This document shows positions 18,201 to 26,748 of a DNA stretch of 64,000 nucleotides, in pieces (within the stretch, counting starts at the first letter, position 1; each line of letters opens with the position of its first letter). The position numbers were made by a program, and so were the translations under genes. The stretch is from JACVRW01 sp963728155 (GTDB lineage: Bacteria; Actinomycetota; Thermoleophilia; Solirubrobacterales; Thermoleophilaceae), in the NCBI GenBank assembly GCA_963728155.1, contig CAVSJF010000009.1, positions 310,001-374,000 of the forward strand, read 5' to 3'. Below the pieces are notes generated by a model. That model made no database searches and had not been told where the DNA came from. It saw only the letters and a list, made by a program, of their open reading frames with translations.

Positions 18201-19043
18201 TCAGGCCCGGCGGTGGACGGCCACCACGTCGCCGGCGCTCGCGGCGGGCAGATAGGGACGCTCGGCGAGGAAGCGGGCCGCTTCGTCGACCGCATCGCCG
18301 GAGGCGTAGCCCGCCGCCACCAGGCGCGACTCGTGACGCACCGGCACGGCGTCGACCACGCCGAGGCGCCAGCCCGCCTGGGCGGCCACGGCGGCCCAGT
18401 GCAGGTCGAGCCCCCAGCCGAAGCGCAGCCCGGGGAAGGGCAGCAGCCGCTCTCGAGCGCGGCGTCCGAAAGCGGTGACCGGGCCGATCTCCACGAAGCG
18501 CGTCTCGCGCACCAGCGACGCGGGGCGGCGCCGCGCGACCTTCCAGGCGGAGTGGGAGCGCAGCGTCTGCGCGGGCTGGGCGAGATCGAGGCCGAAGCGC
18601 TCGCACAGGGCGACGAAGCGGTCGAGAAACCGACCCGGTAGGCGCACGTCGTCGTCGATGACCAGCAGCCAGTCCGGGTCGCCGGCCACCGCCCCCTCCA
18701 GCACGCGGTTGAGATTCTCGAACTTGCCGCCCTCGAGACCCTGGGCCACCGTGTGGGCGGCCAGCCTTGGGTCGGTGGCGCCGGTCGCCCCCAGCGCGAA
18801 GCTCACGTCGTGCCGCTGCGATGCGAGCGCTTCGAGCGCCTCGGGGAGCAGCGAGGCGGGCCGGTAGACGCCGATCACCAGCACCCGGCGCGGCGCCTGG
18901 GCGCGCGCCAGCCGGTCGGCCCGGCGCGTGACCAGGGCGGCGCGATCGAGCGCCTCGAATACGACCTCGCCCGCCGAACGCTTGAGCCGGCGGCGCAGGC
19001 TCGTCACGTCGCCGGCGTCGCCGGAGAGGAAGTCGTGGCTCAT
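18201..19043 (-). CDS. Glycosyltransferase family 2-like protein, with resemblance to DUF707
   Basis: 280 residues from ATG at 19043, overlapping the upstream GT2 stop by ATGA. N-terminal RVLVIGVYRPASLLPEALEA, donor-site DxD-type motif in WLLVIDDDVRLPGRFLDRFV, then LDLAQPAQTLRSHSAWKVAR, RETRFVEIGPVTAFGRRARE and LRFGWGLDLHWAAVAAQAGW. The segment with LAQP, a following VEI and GWGLD resembles DUF707-type transferases as well as GT2. Cytoplasmic, inverting, donor unknown. Part of a four-gene transferase run on this strand. Confidence 0.82.
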   Translation of the reverse strand: MSHDFLSGDAGDVTSLRRRLKRSAGEVVFEALDRAALVTRRADRLARAQAPRRVLVIGVYRPASLLPEALEALASQRHDVSFALGATGATDPRLAAHTVAQGLEGGKFENLNRVLEGAVAGDPDWLLVIDDDVRLPGRFLDRFVALCERFGLDLAQPAQTLRSHSAWKVARRRPASLVRETRFVEIGPVTAFGRRARERLLPFPGLRFGWGLDLHWAAVAAQAGWRLGVVDAVPVRHESRLVAAGYASGDAVDEAARFLAERPYLPAASAGDVVAVHRRA

Positions 19044-19885
19044 CGGGGCCGCAGCGACTCCGTCACCCGCCCCGCCGAGTGGGCGGCCATCACGATCCCC
19101 TGGGCACACGCGCGGCGCAGCGTGTGCCAGCCGCAGCCGGCCAGCACGCGCAGCTCATGGCCGAGGCTCGGCGCACGGCCACGCCGGCGGTCGCTCGCCC
19201 GCGCCGCGCGGCCGCGAGCGTAGGCGGCCCGCGACAGGGGTCCCAGCCGGGCGTCGGCCTTCGTGCGCCGGTGCTCGAGGCCCGCCCGCGCGAGGTAGAC
19301 CACGCGACCGCCGCCGGCGCGCAGGCGCTCCAGCCACTCCTCCTCGTCGCCGTGCGGGCGCACGATGCTCTCGTCGAAAGGGCCCACGCGCTCTACCGCC
19401 GAGCGGCGCACCGCGAAGTTGGCCCCCCACACGGCGTCGGCCTCGCGGTCCTGCGTGCCCAGGTCGAGAACGGTGATCGGCGGGTCCTCGCGGCCGCAGG
19501 CCCGAGGCCCGCCTCCCTCGAGCCGGGCGTGGATCGGCCCTCCGAATGCGTCGGCGTCGGGGTGGGCGCGCACGCCCTCGGCCAGGGCGGCGAGCCAATC
19601 CGGAGGTACCAGCACGTCGTCGTCCACGAAGGCGATCAGCGGGGCACGCGCTTCGCGTATCCCGATGTTGCGCCCGGCGTTGAGGCCGCGTCGCTCCCCG
19701 TAGCGCACGCGGGGCACGCCGTGGCGGGCCGCCACCTCGGCGGTCGCCTCGTCCTCGCCGTCGTCGACCACCAGGATCTCGTGCGCGACATCGCCCCGCT
19801 GGCGCCCCAGCGAGCCGAGCGTCACGTCCAGATAGGCCGCGCGGTCGCGCGTGGGCACAACGATGGTCACTTCGGGCTCGTTCAT
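19040..19885 (-). CDS. Glycosyltransferase family 2
   Basis: 281 residues. GT-A fold motifs: VTIVVPTRDRAAYLDVTLGS, ILVVDDGEDEATAEVAARHG, LNAGRNIGIREARAPLIAFV followed by DDD (metal-binding DxD), then VWGANFAVRRSAVERVGPFD and ED/EE acceptor-base region GDEEEWLERLRAGGGRVVYL. Basic C-terminal region with a possible amphipathic membrane contact. First gene of the minus-strand run; 32 bp separate its ATG from the divergent GT4 at 19918, leaving space for little more than overlapping promoters. Confidence 0.92.
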   Translation of the reverse strand: MNEPEVTIVVPTRDRAAYLDVTLGSLGRQRGDVAHEILVVDDGEDEATAEVAARHGVPRVRYGERRGLNAGRNIGIREARAPLIAFVDDDVLVPPDWLAALAEGVRAHPDADAFGGPIHARLEGGGPRACGREDPPITVLDLGTQDREADAVWGANFAVRRSAVERVGPFDESIVRPHGDEEEWLERLRAGGGRVVYLARAGLEHRRTKADARLGPLSRAAYARGRAARASDRRRGRAPSLGHELRVLAGCGWHTLRRACAQGIVMAAHSAGRVTESLRPR

Positions 19886-19917
19886 GCGGACACCGGCCGG
19901 GTAGCGTAGCCCGGTCG

Positions 19918-21075
19918 ATGCGCGTCCTATTGGTCCACAACCGCTACCGGGTGGCGGGAGGAGAGGAGCGCTCGGTGGAGCTGCAGCAGCGAGCCTTGAC
20001 CCGGGCGGGGGTCGGCAACGCGCTGCTCGAGCGCCACTCGGGCGGCGCTACGCGCGCCGGCGCGGCGCTTGCGCTGCTGCGCGGCGGTCGCGCCGAGGGC
20101 GACGTGGCCGCCGCCACCCGCGCCCTGGGCGCCGATGTGGCTCACGTGCACAACATGCTCCCGCTGGTGGGCCCACGCGGCCTGGCCGCGGCGCGGGCCG
20201 CCGGGGCCCGGGTGGTGCTCCATCTACACAACCTGAGGCTCTTCTGCGCCATCGGCGTGGCCTCCCGCGACGGCGGGCCGTGCTTTCGCTGTCACGGCCG
20301 GCTCACCGCTCCCGGGCTCGTGCTCAACTGCCGCGGGTCGCTGCCCGAGGCGGCGGCCTACGCGGCCGGGCTCGCCCTTCATCAGCCCGCGGTATACGAG
20401 GCCGTCGACCGCTTCGTGGCCCCGAGCGCCTACGCGGTGGGCCAGCTCGCTCGGCTGGGCGTGCCCGCGGACCGGATCGAGAGCCTGCCGCACTACCTCC
20501 CCGCCGAGGCCTTCGCCGAGCGCTCGCGCGCCGCGGAGGGCTCCTACGCCCTGGTGGCCTCGCGGCTCTCGGTGGAGAAGGGGATCGACATCGCGATCGA
20601 GGCCGCCGCGCGCGCCCGGGTGGCGCTCAAGGTGGCGGGCGAGGGCCCGGCGGAGGGCGACCTGCGGCAGCGGGCCGCGCGAGCCGGGGCGCCGGTGGAG
20701 TTCCTGGGACGGGTGGAGCGCGAGCGCATGCCGGCGCTGCTCGCCGGAGCCGGTGCGCTGCTCATGCCCTCGCGCTACCACGAGTTCTCACCCTTCGCCG
20801 CGCTGGAGGCCATGGCCGCGGGCGTCCCGGTCCTGGCTGCGCGGATGGGCGGGCTGCCCGAGCTGCTCGGCCCCGGACGCTGCCTCGATCCCCGCGATCC
20901 CGGCGTACTGGCCGAGCGCCTGCGCGCGCTGTGGGACGACCCGGCGGCGCGCGCGGCCGACGGCGACGCCCTGATCGCCCGCGCTCGGGAAAACCACTCC
21001 GAGGAGCGCTACGTACGGGCGCTGCTGGACCTCTACGAGCGCGTCAGCCGGCCAAGCTCTCGCGCCAGGCACTGA
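19918..21075 (+). CDS. Glycosyltransferase family 4
   Basis: 385 residues, intact. MRVLLVHNRYRVAGGEERSV (GGEE-type N-terminal loop), VAHVHNMLPLVGPRGLAAAR, VLHLHNLRLFCAIGVASRDG then PCFRCHGR (a Cys pair common in this subgroup), FVAPSAYAVGQLARLGVPAD, YALVASRLSVEKGIDIAIEA, HEFSPFAALEAMAAGVPVLA (E-x7-E region). Cytoplasmic retaining transferase. The last 32 bp overlap the converging reductase gene ending at 21044, leaving no intergenic terminator. Confidence 0.93.
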   Translation: MRVLLVHNRYRVAGGEERSVELQQRALTRAGVGNALLERHSGGATRAGAALALLRGGRAEGDVAAATRALGADVAHVHNMLPLVGPRGLAAARAAGARVVLHLHNLRLFCAIGVASRDGGPCFRCHGRLTAPGLVLNCRGSLPEAAAYAAGLALHQPAVYEAVDRFVAPSAYAVGQLARLGVPADRIESLPHYLPAEAFAERSRAAEGSYALVASRLSVEKGIDIAIEAAARARVALKVAGEGPAEGDLRQRAARAGAPVEFLGRVERERMPALLAGAGALLMPSRYHEFSPFAALEAMAAGVPVLAARMGGLPELLGPGRCLDPRDPGVLAERLRALWDDPAARAADGDALIARARENHSEERYVRALLDLYERVSRPSSRARH

Positions 21076-21934
21076 GGGCGTCCGCGACCGTCTGGCGCAG
21101 CGGAATCTCGGGCGCCCACCCCGTAGCGGCTCGCAGGCGCTCGGCCGACCCGCGGATCTCGGGCACGTCGCCCACGCGGATCTTGTCCGGATCGGTCTGC
21201 TGGCGCACCGGGATCAACGCCGCCTCGCGCACCAGCTCGATCAGCTCCCGCACGCTCGTCGATTGCCCACTGGCCACGTTGAACACCCCCGGCTCGAGCG
21301 CAGCGGCGTCGGCGTAAGCGCGCACCGTGTCGCGCACGTCGGTGAAATCGCGTGCCGAGTCGATGTTGCCGGTGTGCAGCGTGCATTCCGCGGCGCCGGC
21401 GGCCTCGGCGGCGGCCACCTGGCGGGTGAGCGTGCCGACCACGTAGTCGTCGCTCTGGCCCGGGCCCGCGTGGTTGAAGGGCCGCAGCCGCACCACGCGC
21501 GTGCCGTGGGCGTCCGCGTACTGGCCCCCGAGCAGGTCGCATGCCGCCTTGGAGACCGCGTAGGGATTCTGCGGGCGCAGGGGGGCGCTCTCGTCGACCG
21601 GCAGGTGGTCGGGCGGCCCGTAGATCTCGCCCGAGCTGATGAGCACGGTCGTGCAGCCCGGTGCCTCCAGCCGGATCGCCTCGAGCAGATTGGCGGTCAT
21701 CGCGAGGTTGGCCGACAGCGTGTCGGCCGGCGCGTCCCACGAACGCCCGACCGAGGCCAGGGCGGCGAGGTGGAAGACCACCGCGGGCGCCGTATCGCGC
21801 ACCGCCGCGCGGGTGGCGGCGGGATCGAGCAGGTCGAGCTCCTCGCGCGTGGGCGCCACCGGATCCTCGAGACGATCGAGGAGGTGGCCGCCGGCGAACC
21901 CGCCGGCGCCGGTGACGAGGGTGCGCCCGGTCAC
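21044..21934 (-). CDS. rmd: GDP-4-keto-6-deoxy-D-mannose reductase-like SDR (Rmd family)
   Basis: 296 residues from GTG at 21934 (GTGA overlap with the upstream gene). Extended SDR: RTLVTGAGGFAGGHLLDRLE (GxxGFxG), VVFHLAALASVGRSWDAPAD, VLISSGEIYGPPDHLPVDES (catalytic Ser), NPYAVSKAACDLLGGQYADA (YxxxK), RLRPFNHAGPGQSDDYVV. The SSGEIYG and RPFNHxGPGQ signatures match Rmd, which reduces GDP-4-keto-6-deoxy-mannose made by Gmd to GDP-D-rhamnose. Gmd is encoded about 10 kb away (31384-32381), supporting the pair. Other 4-keto sugar reductases remain possible. Confidence 0.78.
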   Translation of the reverse strand: MTGRTLVTGAGGFAGGHLLDRLEDPVAPTREELDLLDPAATRAAVRDTAPAVVFHLAALASVGRSWDAPADTLSANLAMTANLLEAIRLEAPGCTTVLISSGEIYGPPDHLPVDESAPLRPQNPYAVSKAACDLLGGQYADAHGTRVVRLRPFNHAGPGQSDDYVVGTLTRQVAAAEAAGAAECTLHTGNIDSARDFTDVRDTVRAYADAAALEPGVFNVASGQSTSVRELIELVREAALIPVRQQTDPDKIRVGDVPEIRGSAERLRAATGWAPEIPLRQTVADALSAWRESLAG

Positions 21935-22902
21935 CCGCCGCGGGCTGCGAGTTGCTGCCCGCGCAACCATTCCACGGTCCCGGCGATGCCCTCCGGCAGG
22001 CTGATCCGGGCCCGCCACCCGAGCAGCCGCTCCGCCTTTTCCACCGAGGGCCAGCGACGCTGCACGTCGACCTCGAACGAGGGGCGGTGCTCGAGCTCGA
22101 AGGCCTCGGGGTCCTCGCCGCAGGCCTCCCAGATCACCCGCGCGATCTCGGCCACGGTGCGTTCCTCGGAGGCCGAGATGTTGAAGTCCTCGTTCTCTCC
22201 CGCCGGATGGCCCATCGTGGTGACGATCCCGTCGGCGATGTCGTCGACGTGGGTGAGCGTGCGGGTCTGCTCGCCGGAGCCGAAGATGGGTAGCGGCCGC
22301 ATCCCGGCCAGCACCTTGCGGATCACGTCGGGCACCATATGGGCGATGCCCGGCTCGTCCTCGGGCATCTCGCCCGGCCCGTAGGCGTTGAACGGGCGGC
22401 AGATCGAGTAGGGGAGGCCGTGCTCTGCGTGCAGCGCGCGGCAGTAGACCTCGCCGGCCAGCTTGGAGAAGCCATATGCCGAGCGCGGGGCCGGGCAGTC
22501 GAGCAGGTGCTCCTCGGTGGTGGGGAACTCGGTGGCCCGCTCGAAGACCATCGAGGAGGACACGTACACGAGGCGTGCGACGCCCTCGTCGAGGGCCGCG
22601 CGAAACACCGCGTTGTAGAGGCCGTTGTTCACCTCCAACAGGGTGTGCGGAAGCCGATGGAAGTTGGCGATGCCGCCGACGATCGCCGCCAGATGGATCA
22701 CGTGGTCGCAGCCGCTCACGGCCGCGCGCGCCTCGTCGGGAGAGAGCAGGTTGCCGGTGTGCACCTCGCACTCCTCGCCGATCCACGCGGGAGCCTCGCG
22801 CTGGTCGGACACGCGCACCTCCCGCGTTCCCTCGCGCAGCAGCCGCCGCACCACCGCTCCGCCGATCGTGCCGGCTCCGCCGGTCACCAGCACGCGGCTC
22901 AT
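21931..22902 (-). CDS. NAD-dependent nucleotide-sugar epimerase/dehydratase (GDP-mannose 3,5-epimerase-like)
   Basis: 323 residues. Extended SDR: RVLVTGGAGTIGGAVVRRLL, CDHVIHLAAIVGGIANFHRL, LVYVSSSMVFERATEFPTTE (catalytic SSS), RSAYGFSKLAGEVYCRALHA (YxxxK), CRPFNAYGPGEMPEDEPGIA, RTLTHVDDIADGIVTTMGHP. The AAxxGGxxNF and YGxxKLAGE patterns recall GDP-mannose 3,5-epimerase and related enzymes, but the substrate cannot be fixed. Overlaps neighbours on both sides by 4 bp (ATGA/GTGA), so it is made together with the dehydrogenase upstream and the reductase downstream. Confidence 0.78.
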   Translation of the reverse strand: MSRVLVTGGAGTIGGAVVRRLLREGTREVRVSDQREAPAWIGEECEVHTGNLLSPDEARAAVSGCDHVIHLAAIVGGIANFHRLPHTLLEVNNGLYNAVFRAALDEGVARLVYVSSSMVFERATEFPTTEEHLLDCPAPRSAYGFSKLAGEVYCRALHAEHGLPYSICRPFNAYGPGEMPEDEPGIAHMVPDVIRKVLAGMRPLPIFGSGEQTRTLTHVDDIADGIVTTMGHPAGENEDFNISASEERTVAEIARVIWEACGEDPEAFELEHRPSFEVDVQRRWPSVEKAERLLGWRARISLPEGIAGTVEWLRGQQLAARGG

Positions 22903-24137
22903 GCCGGCTCGATGACGGCGCGGGAGCGCACGGTCCCGAACACCCGCCCGGATCCACTCACGTTCCACGGGTCCACGAGCAACGTGCCGTCGGGAAGCCG
23001 CTCGAGCAGATCCTCGAACTCCGAGTGGTTGGTGGCCACCACCACGGCGTCGGCGCCGTCGAGAGCCACCTCCAGCGCCTCGGACTCGGCCGGCACGTGG
23101 GGGTCGTGGCGGGCCACGTGCGCCAGCTCGCGCTCGAGCAGGCGCACGAGCTTGTAGGAGAGCGAGTCGCGCGCGTCGTCGGAGTCGCGCTTGAAGGTCA
23201 GGCCCAGCACGGCCACCTTGCGGTCGCGCAGCGAGCCGCCCAGGCGGGCCTTCAGCCCCTTGACGAGGAAAAGGGGAACCGTCTCGTGCACCCGCGATAC
23301 GGCCAAGAGCATCCCCGGCGCGCTCGAGCGCTCCTCGGAGAACGTGAAGTCCTTGCGCAGGCAGGCGCCGGCGGTCAGCCCCGGCTGGGCGATGCCGCCG
23401 CGCGGATAGTCGCGATTGATCAGCTCGATCACCTCGAACACGTTGGCTCCGTACTGCTCGGCCTCCATCATCAGCAGGTTCGGCAGCGCGAACTGCGCGT
23501 AGCGCAGGATGTTGGTCCAGATCTTGGCCAGCTCGGCCTGCACGGGCGTGGTCTGCACGATCTCGGTGCCGAACACCGCGAAGAGCTCGGCCGCCCTCGC
23601 TCCGGATCCCTCGCCAACGCCCCCGACGATGCAGGGCAGCGTCGCGATCTCCTCCACGAAGTGGTTCTCGGCGATGCGCTCGGGCACGTGGGCCACGAAC
23701 AGGTCCTCGCCCACGTGAAATCCGCGCCGCTGCTCGATGTAGCCGGCCACCCATTCGGTGGTGCCGGGCGCGACGGTGGAGCGCAGGATCAGGGAGTGGC
23801 CCTCGCGCAGGACCGGGAGCAGATCGTCGACCACCTGGCGGATCTGCGCCATGTCGATCTCGATGTGCACGTGCGAGGGCGTGCCCAGCGTGAGCACGAT
23901 GTGGTCCGCCCGCGCGGCATCCTGCACGGCGCGGGTGCGCTCGAAGCGGTCGGTCTGCGCCACCCGGTCCAGCAGCTCCTGGGTGCCGGTTTCGCTGAAG
24001 GGCATGTGCCCCGCGTCGAGCTGGTCGAGCACGGCGGGCTGGCGCTCCACGCCGATCACCCGCACCCCGCGGTCGGCAAAGGAGAGAGCGAGCGGCAGGC
24101 CCACCCGGCCCAGGCCGACGACGGCCACCGTTTCCAT
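22899..24137 (-). CDS. Nucleotide-sugar dehydrogenase, UDP-ManNAc dehydrogenase-like (WecC family)
   Basis: 412 residues. N-terminal NAD domain METVAVVGLGRVGLPLALSF (GxGxxG), central domain with STVAPGTTEWVAGYIEQRRG, FVAHVPERIAENHFVEEIAT (the PER-x-x-EG-like acid-forming region), AELAKIWTNILRYAQFALPN, then the catalytic Cys in TAGACLRKDF, and C-terminal VAVLGLTFKRDSDDARDSLS with DPH. Oxidises a UDP-sugar C6 hydroxyl to a carboxylate in two NAD-dependent steps. The adjacent WecG/TagA gene, which in some pathways uses UDP-ManNAcA, favours UDP-ManNAc as substrate; the epimerase that would make it is not in the window. Confidence 0.85.
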   Translation of the reverse strand: METVAVVGLGRVGLPLALSFADRGVRVIGVERQPAVLDQLDAGHMPFSETGTQELLDRVAQTDRFERTRAVQDAARADHIVLTLGTPSHVHIEIDMAQIRQVVDDLLPVLREGHSLILRSTVAPGTTEWVAGYIEQRRGFHVGEDLFVAHVPERIAENHFVEEIATLPCIVGGVGEGSGARAAELFAVFGTEIVQTTPVQAELAKIWTNILRYAQFALPNLLMMEAEQYGANVFEVIELINRDYPRGGIAQPGLTAGACLRKDFTFSEERSSAPGMLLAVSRVHETVPLFLVKGLKARLGGSLRDRKVAVLGLTFKRDSDDARDSLSYKLVRLLERELAHVARHDPHVPAESEALEVALDGADAVVVATNHSEFEDLLERLPDGTLLVDPWNVSGSGRVFGTVRSRAVIEPA

Positions 24138-24147
24138 GATCCTGAGT

Positions 24148-24960
24148 CTAGGCGCGGTGCCGCTCGCCCAGGTACTGGCGGGCGAGCGCCACCACGAAGC
24201 GCGGGTTCGTGCGCAGGTAGCGCCCCAGCAGGCGCCGCGGCTCCTGGGCGGTTCGGTAGACCCACTCGAGGCCGCGCCGCTGCATCCAGGCCGGGGCCAT
24301 CGAGATGCGCCCGGCGTGGAAGTCGAAGGCCGCGCCCACGCCGCACATCACGGGAGCGTCGATGCGATTGCGCATGCGCGCCATCCACTTCTCCTGCTTG
24401 GGCACCCCGATTCCCACCCACACGACATCGACCCCAGTCGCGTTTATCTGCTCGGCCACGGCGTCCTCCTCCTCCGCGCTCAGGGGGCGGAACGGAGGCG
24501 AGTACCCGCCCACGATCTCGATGCCGGGAAAGCGCCGGCGCAGGGCCAGGGCCAGCTGGGCCAGCGAGCCCTGGTCGCGGCCGCCGTAGAGCCACACCCG
24601 GTGGCCGCGCTCCGCACACACCGCGCTGAAGCGCAGCATCAGCTCGGGGCCGTAGACCCGGTCACCGAGGCTTTCGCCCAGCAGGTTCGCGGCCCAGACC
24701 ACCGGCATCCCGTCGGGCACCACCAGTGTCGCGCCGCGCAGGGCGGCGAGCATCTCCTCGTCGTCCTGGGCCTCCATCAGGGCGTGTACAGGAGCCACGC
24801 ACACATAGCCGCGCTCGCGGCTGGTCACCAGGTGGTCCATCGTCGCGGCCGCTCCCTCGTAGTCGATCATCGAGATCGGTACGCCGAGCACGTCTCGCGT
24901 GCGCACGTCGCCCGCGGGCGGAGCGGCGCTGGAGGCCTGGGGCTGGGAGGAGGGCGGCAT
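24148..24960 (-). CDS. WecG/TagA/CpsF-family glycosyltransferase (GT26)
   Basis: 270 residues. RDVLGVPISMIDYEGAAATM, GYVCVAPVHALMEAQDDEEM, ATLVVPDGMPVVWAANLLGE (DGxP with the conserved catalytic-region Asp), RVWLYGGRDQGSLAQLALAL, EQINATGVDVVWVGIGVPKQ, EKWMARMRNRIDAPVMCGVG and AAFDFHAG. Inverting membrane-associated transferase that adds the second sugar (ManNAc or ManNAcA in known systems) to a polyprenyl-diphosphate sugar. The start is 64 bp from the divergent flippase gene. Confidence 0.92.
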   Translation of the reverse strand: MPPSSQPQASSAAPPAGDVRTRDVLGVPISMIDYEGAAATMDHLVTSRERGYVCVAPVHALMEAQDDEEMLAALRGATLVVPDGMPVVWAANLLGESLGDRVYGPELMLRFSAVCAERGHRVWLYGGRDQGSLAQLALALRRRFPGIEIVGGYSPPFRPLSAEEEDAVAEQINATGVDVVWVGIGVPKQEKWMARMRNRIDAPVMCGVGAAFDFHAGRISMAPAWMQRRGLEWVYRTAQEPRRLLGRYLRTNPRFVVALARQYLGERHRA

Positions 24961-25024
24961 GCGGCGCGGTGAGCCTAGTGGGCCGGCGGCCCACTGGCCG
25001 GGGCCGCACGTAAGGTCTCAACCC

Positions 25025-26562
25025 GTGCCTGGCCCCGGGGTTGCGCAGTCCGAGGACGGTGCGCCGCAGCCGGGCGAGGCCCGCCTGCTCGCCTCCGGTG
25101 CTCTCGTGCAGCAGGCCGCCCAGGCGAGCGGCCTGCTGGCGCTGCTCGTGATCGTGACCGTCCTGGCCCGCCGGCTCTCGGTGGCCGAGCTCGGTGCCTA
25201 CGGGCTGGTGGCCTCACTGGCGGGCTACCTGCTCGTGCTGCGCAACAGCGTGGCGGCATCGGCCGTGCGGGCGATGGCGGGCGCGACGGATCGCGAGGCA
25301 CGGGGCCGGATGTTCGCCGCGGCCGCCGCGTTGTATGCCGTGGTCGGCCTGCTCACCGGTCTGCTGATCGCCGCCGCGGCGCTGGCCATCGCGGGACTCA
25401 TTCTCGATGGGTCGCTGGCCCGCGACGCGCGCCTCGGCGGGGCCGGCCTGGGGGCTGTGTCAGCGGTGGGCATCGCCGCCAGTGTCTACCTCGACGCGCT
25501 GCGCGCCGAGCGCCTGTTCGTGCGCGCGGCGAGCACCGAGATCGTGGCGGTGGCGCTCTACCTGGCACTGATGCTCGCGCTCGTCTTCGCCGGCGCCGGC
25601 CTGGCCGCGATCATCGCGGTCAGCGGCACCATCCCGCTGATCAGCGGCCTGCTCTGCGCGGTGGTGGCTCGCCGCGCGGGGCTCGTCGGGTGGGCGGCGC
25701 GTCGCGAGCCCGCGTGATGGCGATCGTGCCCACCGCCGGCTGGCTCCTGGTGATCGAGCTCTGCAACCTGGCCATGTACGCCACCGGGCGGGTGATCCTC
25801 GGCGCCTACAAGACGCCCGCGACCGTCGGGCTCTACGAGGGCCCCGTGCGCGCCCACAACCTGCTCTACGCGCTCGGCGGCGCGCTCGCCGTTCCGGTGG
25901 TGCCGACTGCCTCGCGTTACGTGGCCGGCGGCGACCAAGTCCGCCTGCGCGAGCTGGCCGTGCGCGGAACCCGTTACACGCTCGCCCTGTTCGTGCCGGT
26001 CAGCGTGACCCTGATGGTGCTGGCGGGACCGCTGCTCGAGGTGTGGCTCGGCGAGCGCTACCGCGGCGGCGACCTGGCGCTGGCTCTGCTCGTGTCCTAC
26101 TGGCTGCTCTACGGCGGCCTCGTCGTGACCCCGGGCTTCCTCGTGGGCGTGGGCCGAGCCCGCGAGGCGGCGCGGATCATGATCGCGGCCGCCGCCCTCA
26201 ACCTAGTGCTGGCGCTGGTGTTGACCCCGTCGCTGGGCGTCGAGGGACCGGCACTGGCCACCGCGCTGCCCTTCCTTCTGGCCTTCCCCTTCATGGTCTC
26301 CCTCGGCCTGCGGGCGTCCGGGGCGCAGCTCGCGGACCTGGCGGCCCGCGCGTGGCTGCCGAGCTACCTGCTGGGCGGGGCGCTGGCCCTCGTGCTGCTG
26401 GCGTGGCGCGAGCTCGCCGAGGACCCGACCCTGGCGGTCGCCGGGGGTGCTCTGGGGCCCGTGCTGTGGTGGCTTGCCTTCTATCGCTTCGTGCTCGACC
26501 CGGGGGAGCGCGAGTTGGTCCGCGGGCTGGTCAGGCGCTCCGGTAGTGTTGGTCCCGACTGA
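25025..26562 (+). CDS. Wzx-type polysaccharide flippase (one frameshift)
   Basis: About 512 residues from GTG at 25025, with 12 or more hydrophobic helices: ARLLASGALVQQAAQASGLL, LVASLAGYLLVLRNSVAASA, LAAIIAVSGTIPLISGLLCA, then after a single shift near 25700 VPTAGWLLVIELCNLAMYAT, TVGLYEGPVRAHNLLYALGG, WLLYGGLVVTPGFLVGVGRA, AALNLVLALVLTPSLGVEGP. MOP/MATE-like exporter fold typical of O-antigen or teichuronic acid flippases; moves polyprenyl-linked repeat units across the membrane. The join at 25700 is a loss of frame in an otherwise clean gene. Confidence 0.85.
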
Positions 26563-26748
26563 GGGGCAGTAGGAGGGGTCCCGGCCCACGTCGGGGCAGC
26601 GCCGGCTGACTTTCGAATCGCAGGATCTCGCGACCGAAAAGGCGGCACCCTTGGCCAGCTACTCCAACTACCTCACCGCCCAGCACCACGAGCCCGACGT
26701 CGCCGTTCTCGTCTTCTGCCTTGCGCCGCCGTCGCCCGAGCTGCCTTA

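Noticed and set aside
25690..26562. Second half of the first flippase as a separate gene with its own ATG
   Set aside because: It would be half a transporter lacking the first helices, and the preceding open frame ends exactly where it begins; one frameshift explains both.
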